DNA of 64,000 nt from Synchiropus splendidus. Lineage: Eukaryota > Chordata > Actinopteri > Syngnathiformes > Callionymidae. The translations under genes and the position numbers were made by a program. The stretch is taken from the NCBI RefSeq assembly GCF_027744825.2, contig NC_071348.1, forward strand, positions 11,565,563 to 11,629,562. Direction: 5' to 3'. A model generated the notes under the pieces. That model did no database searches. It was given only the letters and a program-made list of their open reading frames with translations, and was not told where the DNA came from. Below, in pieces: positions 21,801 to 42,512 of the stretch. The stretch's first letter is position 1, and every line of letters starts with the position of its first letter.

Positions 21801-22277
21801 TGTGCTACAGGTTAGCTAAAAAGTGTAGCAGCAAATGACTAGTAGCATCACAAGTACCAGTTAAAAGAGTAACGGAACACATAGCATGTAACGCATTCAG
21901 TGTTAGTTAGCTTCCGCTTGTGGTTGCTAATTTGCAAGTACAATCCAGAGTTTTGCTTGATCCACTGGTTAACAGGTGTTAACCAGTACACTATATTATC
22001 TACATACAAACCTAGCTTGCTGGATTCTGGACCTTTCGCTCCAGTGCGTGTTCCCACCGTTGTTTAGTTTCTCTTCCAGAGCAGGTTTTAAACACATTTT
22101 GAATATGTGAAACTAGTAGCGAGTCAAGCAGTGCCTCCGACACACACTCAGATAATAGCAAGTGACGTCGCAATACAAACTGAATTTATGCGGAATCCAA
22201 CTCTAATGACAAGTGGAGCGCTCCAGTGGGCTCATATTTGTATTATCAAAGCTGTGCATGTACAGTAGGTTGTCTAG

Positions 22278-22489
22278 TAGTGATGGGTTGAGGAGGTTTC
22301 ATGAAACAGTGTCCTGATTTTCCGAGGTCACCAGATGTCACGGTAAAATGCTTGAACTTGAAGAACTAATTCAATGAAACCTTGCATCATTTCTAAACCG
22401 AGAGCGCCATCTGGTGGCCTCTGAGCAACAGGACACTGTTTCATCAACCCTGCAGTACTGTTTCATGACACCTCACCTACCCATCACAA
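22278..22489. mobile_element. hAT-type MITE, copy 2
   Basis: A 212 bp copy of the same family. The left end is TAGTGATGGGTTGAGGAGG and the right end is CCTCACCTACCCATCACA. The flanks TTGTCTAG and GTGTGTAG match at 6 of 8 positions. The right inverted repeat carries a GCGCCATCTGGTGG motif (22404-22417), a full match to the reverse CTCF core. It lies between runx2 and clic5. Confidence 0.88.
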
Positions 22490-25400
22490 GTGTGTAGCAT
22501 TTATTTCCAATCCAGGGACTCGCTGTCTCACTTCCTGCCAGGACAGGAAATGGCAGTGACCAGTGAGAAGCATTTGTCACATCAACTCGAAACCCTTCCT
22601 GAATCCACCACCCTATTTCTCTCACACATTCTGAAAGCAGACACTTCAAAGAAGTGGAAAAACTCAACCCAAGAAAATGAAGTTATGCTTCTAACTATCG
22701 TGAGACTGTCTCTCCTCAATAGGCCTGAAACATTGGAAACAAACTATTGGTGTCATGTGTGATGACTCAGATTTGCTCCCATTTGAATTGAGACACTGGC
22801 TCGACAACCTTGACATTTTCCGCAGCTGCAAAGGGACACCCATTGTAAAAACATTATTATTGTTGGCTTGGTTTCTTTGGATTTACAAATCTCTAAAAAG
22901 CACTGAAATAATCAACTTTAATGTGTCTGCACATGTCCAGGGTTGGTCCTTTAGTTTGAAATGGTGAACGGATGAGAGTAACTTTTAAGAAAGAAGAGAA
23001 AATGGACACCAAAGGGGGCTCTTTTCTCAAGCAGGGAATATGGGCTGGTGCTCGACCACCACTAGGGGTCTCACTCTAGTCTCACTGCCCATGCGACCCC
23101 AAGATTTGTCTTCAGAACTGACACAAACTTAAAGAAGAATGAACACAAAACACAAAAAAATTCTGATCACAGTACAATTTATTGGTATTTGTATTCATGT
23201 TCTTCTTCATAAGTATCACAGCAACAAAGAAACGTGAACATTTCCATTGGGGGCTTTGTTATGGGAACTTAGCAGTGGGAACCACGAGGGGTAAGAATCA
23301 ACAAGTTTCTCAACAGGAAATCCAATCTGTGAGTTTTGCCCTTCAATGTAAGATGATTATCTTGGCGTGACAGAAGTGTAAAAAAATGAAGTTACACCCT
23401 CGATAATTTGGTCGTGTCTTCTGGAGAGAGAGGTCATCAGGTTCTATGTTTGTCCTTGGAGTGCAGATCATCCCCCTCATGTCTGGAACGTCGAAAACAG
23501 AGGAGTGTAAAGTTAGAGATCACAACTGCATCACTGGGATTTACACTTTATTTAGCAAGTGCTGCTTTAAAGTACGATCGCTTTGACTCACAAACTCAAC
23601 CGACTGTGGGTTTGGCTCATACCCGTGCGTCACTTTGCATCTTTTGGCTCGTATTTTCCAGAGGACATTAGGGTGTACATGGCAATATTTCCCAGGTCCA
23701 CCACTTAATGGGATCACACGTCTGGTTCTGGTGGGTCCTCACTTGTCAAATTCAACAGTTTGTTTTAATCAGCGGTCTCAAAGCGGGAGTCAAATTTTCG
23801 CGATTTATGCTCCAGCTAGCGGGGTTTAGGGAAGCGGCCCTGTATGGGGCGGTGGCGGCCAAGGCCAGCAGCCGCTGCATCCACTGGGACCGTAACAGCA
23901 GATTAATGTAGCGTGCCAGGCTCCGCCGGCAGACGTGTTTGACGTTAATGCTCCTCTGTATATTATCCAGCGCGCAGAACTGTTGGATGTGAGCGATGGG
24001 ATCCAAGGACAGGGATGTTTAGGTACTAATTACCAAACAGCAAGGGCACAAGTCTCGCTCCATATTTCCTTACTCCTGTGGAAACACGAGGCAGGCTCCA
24101 TTTATTTTCTCTGACTGTTGTTTCTGGCAACGCCGCGTCTCGGTAAACACCGCGCGCCCACCATTGTAAATCCGACAGGCGCAGATCTTTAAAGTGAGAC
24201 TCCTCTGAGGAAAAATGGAGACAGATCGGATGGCGGCGCTCGGGTTTTCCGTCTTAATGAGAGAGTGGAGGAGAGGAATGGTGTTTGATCCCTGGCATGG
24301 AAGCCTCTATTTAAGCCTGTCAGCGGTCATCACTCTCTCGCTCTCTTCCACGCTGCACTCTCTCCTGCCTCGCTCGCTCGCTCTCTCGTCATTATGGAGA
24401 GACGCGCTCTAAACCGCTGGATTTGATCACGTCGACCAGAGCTGGGCATCCCGCCCTTCCTCTGTCCCTGTTTGGCCTCTGTGGGGTCAATATGAAACTA
24501 GAAACCAAACATAAACACACATTCATGTGCTTTTTTGGCTTATTGAAGTTTTCCGCTGAAATAAAATGTGAACATGAAGCGCCGTAATTTCTTCCTCTGC
24601 TGAAAATACCTCAATTCTTTGGATTAAATTCATCTTTTGGACTCTTGTTTTAACCTTTTGACATCATATTTAACTCTTGCATTTCCTTTTCTTTATCATT
24701 TTGAATAAACAATGTACACATTTTTCCAATATATGTCTTTTTTTAGTGTCGAAGGTTTTCTGTCATGTTATATTCCATTGTTTTTAATAAGTTTGTTCAC
24801 CCTTACTATTCCAGTAAATGCATTCATTTTTCCTGGTAATGAATTATTTATAGCTTTAATAATTTATTCATCCTAAATTACAACCTCTTATCCATGTTTT
24901 CCAATTGAAATTTTTTCAACACAATAATAATAAATGATGAAACGGTCACAAGGCCAATGAGGGCGCAGGCATTTAGCTGGAGGTTGGAGGTGTGGACACG
25001 CTGGAGGGCAAGGTTTAGCCATAAATGATAAGCCGGCCGTTCCACAAGGCAACTCCATGGCTCTAGCTACTAGACGTACAACAGTTGAACTGTTGTATCT
25101 TCAGGTGATTCCAGGTGTGGGCGTACGGTTGGACGGGTCACTGAGTCAAGAGGTGAAATAAGTTCATTCAGATTGCACATTGTTATGAATGGTATTTGTT
25201 GTATATTGTTTTATTATTAAGTGGCCAAAAGTTAAAAAAAAAAAAAAAGAAAAGATTTCTTGCCATATTACAGTCTTTTGTGGATGGTGGGTTTTCGAGG
25301 TTCCACTTCCTGCAAAATTAAAATAAAATAATAAATTATTTACTTTATTTTATTTTATTTTTAAGGTGTCTTATAGCAGCCACTGAAGTGCTGGCAAAAC

Positions 25401-28287
25401 TATGACCAACGTGTAAACGCAGCAGCTGTTTTTAACTATGAATATAAATTCCAATTATCACTCCCATTTCTCCTTTTTTTTAAAATCAGATTCTTCACCT
25501 CCTATTGGCTCAAACTGTGTGGACCCTTTTCAAAGCCTCATCCCATCAGGACACCAAGTATCGGCAGCCATTGAACTGGAGGAGAAAATGCAGAGGCAGA
25601 TCGCTTCTAAAATATTATTTTATTTGCAGAGCTTTTCTCCCAGCAAACCCCAGTCATCATGCTCCGATTTCACATCGCGGGTTTTTTGTCCAAACCACAC
25701 AATAGTCGTTCGGCTCTTGGAGGAAGTCTCGCTATAGTTGCAGCCTGAAAACCTGCCAAAGACGACGATAAGCTCCAAGACAAATCTCCATCCTCCTCTG
25801 AGAGGACAATGAAACTCTTGAACCGGGAGGCGACGTGGATGTTGATGGAGGAAACTGGGTGACGAGGAGCTGGAGGGCAGGACTCCTGACCGTAGTGGAC
25901 CTGGACCTGGTAGATGCTTTTCATCGCGGCCGTAACGGGTCAAACTAATCAGGCCTGGTTGGGCTGCTACATAAATACTCGACTCATTCATAGTTTTATG
26001 TGTAACTTTAGACAAAATCAATACATCGAGTGAATAACGCTAGCGGCTTGAGGCTAAACTAAACAAACGTCTGCTCTGGCCGCGATACACTTTGTGTAAT
26101 GACTCAATGGAGTGGACGTTGGACGGAAGATCCTGAAAGTCCTGGGTTCAGCCCCAGGGTTCAGCATCCATCCTGGAGCGCCCCCTTGTTACCCGGTACC
26201 TGACACCTCCAGCCACCGACATCATGTGTCCAAACCGTCTTCCGAACTTGGCCTCAGTGCTCAACCTCAAAAATGCGCGCTCCTGCGAAGTGCGAGGGCA
26301 GTGCCGAGTCTCAGGAAGTGAAGTTGCAAGACTGAGGAAAGTAGTAATACCTGTTAAATACTTAGTTTTTTTGTTGATCTGCAATGTTCTGTTTGGCTAT
26401 GTTGTTGCAGAAGTGTGTCAGAGAGGGGAGGGGCAGCGGCACGGAGTTGCTGGGGGTTGTGGGAAGTGAGAGCGCGGTACGACAAGTGTGAAGAAGTTCT
26501 CTTCTGTTGGAATACGTCCTACTCTCGCTTGTGTGGAATCCTACTGGATATTACAGTATCTTCCTCAGTTATGAGGTTTGCCAGCGCCAGCTTTACGATT
26601 GAGGAATACCCAGACTACCCAGAATGCTTTGCATATCTTCAGCCAATAAAAAAGCAGCATAGGAAGCAAGGTAGCAGAGAAATAAATATAACTAAAACCA
26701 TCGTATTATCTTGGTCGATTTTATGGATGATGCACCTCATTGTTGCATGACGGTGTTATTTTACTTAATCTTTTGTCAATCTTCTTCTTTTGTACTAACA
26801 GACTGAACGCTGCAATTCTGCCCCCCACAGTCTGAGGACGTCTCTGCATTCAAGTGTCCCTTCTGTGAGTCACACACAGCCCTTAAACACTTGGTTTTGA
26901 GAGTTAAATATATCATCCCTGAGATTATTTCATCATTAGCATCCTATTTATCATCATTCATCTGCTCTTCAAATCTCTTCTTTATTTTTCTTGTTTTCAT
27001 TTTATTCATATTAAAAATTCAAATGCACTATATTCACTTATTTTATTTCTATTATTAGTATATTAGTATATTATGAGTAAATTCTATTATTTATTTATTA
27101 TTTATTATCATTTATGGAATTCTGAGCATAAATAATTTTGATGAAACTTAAAAACTGTCTCATTAATTGCAATTCATCAGGTAGAATGAATCGACACAAA
27201 TATCACACATTATGAAATGTGACGTCACAATCGAAAGATGGTGAAGGAAGTTTCAGCCTATATGTAAAGATTCAACTTATTACATTAAATTATTATTATT
27301 TATAATATTAAAATGTGATGACTCATTATAAAATATTCTAAAATTTTACAAACATGTCTCACATCTCCAGAGAAAATATATTCTGGCAGCACTTTTTAAC
27401 CTGTAACATGTAACAATAGATTTTTTGGACTGCAAAAATCCTGAATAACCGGATGCAATATTCACTGTTGGATTTTATATTTCCTCTGACTACTTTTTTT
27501 GAACTCACTTACATATAGATAATCTTGTGCACTCCATAATATGACCTTTTATCACTTATTTTCCATTTTTTTTCTAGTGTAATTATCAATATGACATTGT
27601 ATTTTCTTTTATTATGATTCAATTTTATCACACCAGGGTCTCTAAAAGCCACATCATGCTCTCGCCACTCTGGTTATGACCTTAATACACACGTGGCTCC
27701 GGCGGCCTCAAAGTCAAAAAAAAGTAAATGAGCTGGAGATTGTTCAAGGGTTTTAATATCACAGTAAGAGGTCAGTCATGCACGTCATTCCCGAGCTCAT
27801 GTTCACCTTCAACAAGCGGCGACCGATTTCTGCATCAGAAGAATCTGCGGCATCGACTATCATGGCGAATCAGTGTACTGCAAACTATTCAAAAAGCCGT
27901 TTGAATCAATCACGGGTGTCTGCTGTGGAGCCAGAGCCGGATCATAAACAGTCAGTTACAGACTCCTGTGGCTTCGGGAATAAATAAAGCGAACGATCCT
28001 GACATCAGCAGCTACTTATAAGTCTGGCCGCGTCGGCTGGGGGACGACAAAAGAATCGTTGCGGAATGAGAAATAAATACAGACACAATCATGTTTCACT
28101 GGGAAATGTCGGACAGCTACATTTGAAACCGTGAAACTTTCGCTGCGTCTGATTCCGTGATTACAAATCCATGCGGCGGTCGATATCAAATGCCATCTGG
28201 AGATGTAATAACAGAAAAGCAGTATCCGAGTGGGTCACCATGGAAATAAGCTCGGCGCACACTCGGAAGAAGGTGGAGACGCGGTGG

Positions 28288-37965
<9,678 letters not shown>

Positions 37966-39558
37966 GTTTGTTGGTTTAACAACGGCTGCTTTGGACCCGG
38001 AGGACGAGGCGGAGTGCTGCCGGTGAGGTGGACCGATGCGACTGAGCGGGACTCCGAACTCCAGCTATTATCCACGGCGACCTTTGGACCTTCGAGTTAA
38101 CAAGTGTCGGACCGGAGGAAAGTTCCTTCAAGGCTCTTTAACTGCAGCGTGACTGGAAATAACTTGTTGACGCCGCCATTTGATATTTGTGACCGAACAG
38201 TTTTATCTCATGTTTGGCCGCATTAACTTTTAGAAATGGCTGCAACAATGTAGTTACCAAGTCTCAATAAAGACTATGATCGTCACTATCACGCCGGCGC
38301 CTATGTGACGTCACTCAGACCACGTCATCATCTTGTGTTCTATATTAACCTTAATTCTATTCATGATCTGTGCAGCGATAAATCCGTTACATTTAAAGTT
38401 TATATTGACTGAATAAACACACCAAACAAAAACATTTACTTTCACGCAAGTCCCTTTAATTGACTCCTCAATTGCATCAACAGGGCAAAAAATAAGTCAT
38501 GTAAATATCAATATTTCAAATCAAACAATTACTGTAAACTCTAGGATAGTTGCTCTATAAGACAATAGTAATCTTCTTTTTCACATTTAAATATACTGAA
38601 GTGACACATATTTCTCCGATCCATTCAGTAGCAGACAACACCTGTTTTCGAATCAAAAAACCTGAAAATTAAAAATTCCAATATAAATTTCTTAAATTTT
38701 TCTTTCGTTAAAAAGGATATTTCACAGTGATGTCTGTCGATTTTTGGGACAAGTTATTATATATAGTGCATTGTCAAGCAATAAGACTAAAACCAATTTT
38801 TAAAAAATGCTATTTTTTTTACTATCCTCCTAATTTTCAGACTGAAAATCTTTTTTTTTTTTTTCGTGGCTATAGGCACCTTACTTTTTTAATATGGAAG
38901 TGCAAAATCAAAGCATCATACTGTTCCTAAATTCTGTCTTCTCAGTAGTGCAAATCAGAGGAACAGTTCTCACAAAGCCATGCCCAAAAAAGTCTTCTCA
39001 AGCCTTCCAAAATTAAGATGAAATACTGACCAACAACAATTGCACTTCACATTTCACAGACAAAATGTTCGTGGTTGGAACATACGACGAAGAAAATCAA
39101 GTAGAAATACATCCCAAAACACAGTTTCCACAAAGAAAAACTTGACACAACTGCATTGACTTTTTTTTCCAGTTTAAAAAAAAGGCAAATGGTTACTGAC
39201 TATTAAAGAGCAACAGCGTGAAGTGGTCAGCGCACGTGAGCCTGGCACAGTGTGAGTGATGTGTTCAAGAAAAAAAATCACTTTTAGGAAACTCAAAAAG
39301 CTCAATCACAGTATTGCAGCGGATCCTGCACCGGAGCTACATTGATATTTTTTTTTACGAAACACAAATCAGTTCAGCATAGATTTGCAAATGCCATGTA
39401 ACTTGAGCAGCCCGTGGGTTTTTCTTATCATCTCAGGGCCTGATGTACTAAAGATTTAAGAATGTAACAGAACAATTTGTTGTCATTGTGGCAAGAGGAA
39501 GGCACAATGATGAAACAAGGCGGGTTTTTCTCCTTCAGCTAATTCAAACATGACTGAG

Positions 39559-39737
39559 TAGTTATGGGTACATGAGGCATCGTGAAACAGTGTCCTGATT
39601 TTTAGAGTACACCAGATGGCACTGTCTGCCATAAGATATTAGCATTTGAACAAGTGCTTCAATGAAACCTTATCATTTCAAAACCAAGAGCACAAAAATG
39701 AGGACATTGTTCCATCAACCTCATCTACTCACCACTA
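39559..39737. mobile_element. hAT-type MITE, copy 4 (degraded)
   Basis: A 179 bp copy downstream of enpp5. It keeps the left-end blocks (TAGTTATGGG, GTGAAACAGTGTCCTGATTTT, ACCAGATGGCACTGTCTG) but has lost much of the right inverted repeat. The flanks TGACTGAG and CTACTGAG match at 6 of 8 positions, the last six identical. Confidence 0.8.
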
Positions 39738-40885
39738 CTACTGAGCTCTGAGTTTGGGTTCCTAGTATTAAGGGTCTTACTTATTAAGGCTGGAGACAAC
39801 AGGGGTTCGAGTCACATTTATACTCGATCTTCAAAGGTGTTTCCATCTGTATCAAATGCTATGCTGGGGATATTGAAAATATTGTGTATCCTGATGCAAC
39901 TTGGTTTCTCTCTAAAATGCAAGTTCAAGATCAATTGTTTTTTACATTCTGGTTAGTATGTGTTTCCATATTGCATTGGAACCACCAGTCAAACAGTGGT
40001 GTTGCATGGAATGATGGTTGCATGGTTTGAGTTCTTCTGAGAATCGTCCCTTGAAGTGCACAGCAGCGCTCACAAGAGCCCACCACAGCTCCTCCAGTGC
40101 TGAGCGAACAAAAATGGCTCCTGTGACCCACAGCATCAGACAGATATGTAAAAGTAGTAGAAGGGGGAATCTTTCGAACATTTGTCACGATTATAAGAAT
40201 AGAAAGAATAATTTGGAATTTGTTTAGTGATAGATGCACTTTATTTTTGGGGCTTGAGCACTGCTCCCGGCAATCCCTGTGCACGTATCTGCACTTGAAG
40301 ATTGATATTTAATAATGTGCTGAAGATAATTCAAGGGATACATGCTAGTGAATTAGCATTTTAAAATACTGAAATACTGAAATCTGCACCTCCTTTGTCT
40401 TGTGAGCGACAATTCACGCATGTCTATGACTGTATTCCTCTTTTATAAATCAGGCCCTTCGACGATTGATAACTCTTAAACTTCTTGAGCATGTATTAAT
40501 GCCTATATCATGGCGAGATTTTGAAGTGCTTGATCGCGACTCTAAAATTCCTGCCATTCAGCGATTGTCTGAGATTCTGCACAGTAATTCCCAAGTTGCT
40601 ATTGCCTCTAGATCTGACACTCTTCATTTTGCACCTCACACGCCGGCTTTTCAAACCAAAACAAACATCCATACATGCAGAGGCGCCTTGTTTTTTTCTT
40701 TGTTTTTTTCTTTGTTTTCCCTATCGGACGAACAAATACAATCATGGGATGATGTTCCGTTAAAATTCACAACCAAAGCAAAGCCACAAAAAAGGTCATG
40801 GAAATGTTTCTCAAGCCTGGTCCAGAAGCAAACCACAGAAGGTTTCCACTTCACAATCAGGAACTTCAGCATGTCAGGGAACAGT

Positions 40886-41343
40886 TCAGGGATGTTTCTG
40901 GACAAAGCGCCACACTTCTGGTGCAAACTCTACCTCTCGCGACAGCGACAGGTCCTCTTGTAAAAGCGGCTGAGACATCTCCCTCCTGCTGTATTTCAGT
41001 GATGGCAGCTGGTGAAGTGTCAATTTTTTGATGAAGACAAATAGAAAGCCGAGCACCATCACAATGCCTAGAAAAGAGCCGACGAACGGTGCGTAAGATA
41101 TCCGTTGGACGGTGGGAGAGCTGCTGGGGGCAGGCGGTGTTGGCTCTTCTGCCAGCAGGTCCAGGACGTTAACTAGGGAACCATTGTTGGGACGAGGTTT
41201 GATGGACAGGATGTGGCACATGAGAGGGTAGAGGTCAACAGAATTCATGGAGGACTTGACGTAGTTCTGGCGAAAGGCTGGACCACGAGCCACAAAGATC
41301 GGCTGCATGCTGCGCAGGGCGTTGTCATAGCCATGGTTCCCAT
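40886..41343 (-). CDS. enpp5: enpp5 terminal coding exon
   Basis: Acceptor AG at 41344-41345; the coding region ends at 40886. The metal-binding GNHGYDN is at its start, its Asn before GNHG completed across the splice. Then come MQPIFVARGPAFRQNYVKSS, MNSVDLYPLMCHIL, a Pro/Ser-rich linker, the transmembrane helix and the tail. A - strand AATAAA at 40240-40245 is a possible poly(A) signal about 0.65 kb downstream. Confidence 0.95.
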
Positions 41344-42466
41344 CTGAGGAAAGACAGTGTGTTCATATTTCAGCCATCGTACGTATTGTACACTTAAGTT
41401 GTCAGCGTTTCCAAACAGCTTCATCCTGGAATTGGTTTTTATCTGTATTCAGAGGCAAATGACTACATTTTAAAAGCAGCACTGTCTCTTTATTATTCCA
41501 TTATAATGTGAGTCAAAAAAAAACCTTCTGGATTTTAATCCATTAACTTTCAGTCAGTTTTGAGATATTCTTTTGATATGGCCCACCATTTATCAGCCAA
41601 AAATGGATCCCCAGCTGCAAGCCCTACCATCCTACACCCACTTAATAACTAGCTTCCAGTACTCACTTGTTAACTGTGTTTGCTCCACTTCAACTAGTTC
41701 TTTCTTGGACTAACGCACTGTTCTACACCATGTTTTAGTCGACTAGCAGACACATGACATGCATGGGTTGATGAACAGACTGCCACATCAGATTACAGCG
41801 TCGTACATAGCAATTTATTTTTAAATGTTGTGAACACTTGTAAAGCGTTAATTGTTTTGAAACTTAAAATTTCAGACACTGAAATGTACTTCCAAAGACA
41901 TATTTGGGAAATGTTTTATCTCTCTTCTTTGTGTCAAGGTGAGCTGTCCCCATACTTCTGACATTGTGGGTCGCGATGGACCCGGTGCCATTTCTCTGGG
42001 GGATTGTGTTAAGTTGCACAGGTGCGGAAAAGTGAGCAAATACATCATGACTCATCTGTGACTCATTTAATATCAAATTACATCGTCAGTGTTGTAGTTG
42101 AGACCGAGAGCAGACCACGCTTTTAGCTAGGATTTTGAAACAGGGCGTCCCAAACCCCGCCCCAACCCATATCCCCGCCCTTAACCCCACCCCCCACCCG
42201 ACACACCATGTCAACGACTGACAACTAACAACTTGCTTTGTAAAAAACAAAGCTGTAAACATCCATTTGTACCACAATAACTTGATAAACAACAAATTTA
42301 CAAGCATACATACATATATATATATAGATTTGTCTCCCGCACTGAGTCGATCAGCCTTACCAACCGACTTACCAAACTGAACATGCAGTTTCTAGGGTAT
42401 GATATTGAATCATAGATAGATAGATAGACGGACGGACGGACGGACGGACGGACGGACGGACGGACG

Positions 42467-42512
<46 letters not shown>

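Larger units (their letters stand above)
16721..27600. other. runx2-clic5 intergenic region, no gene recognised
   Basis: About 11 kb. It holds a tetranucleotide array (18274-18804), MITE copy 2 (22278-22489) and several AT-rich low-complexity stretches (for example 25315-25370 and 27000-27120). GC-richer single-copy patches at about 17.34-18.24, 19.05-19.75 and 23.75-24.45 kb have TAAT-type motifs and could be cis-regulatory. None of the ORFs resembles a known family. Confidence 0.6.

Noticed and set aside
26105..26165. Possible tRNA-derived SINE (TCCTGGGTTCAGCCCC)
   Set aside because: Only a B-box-like stretch is present; no A box or tail could be placed with confidence.
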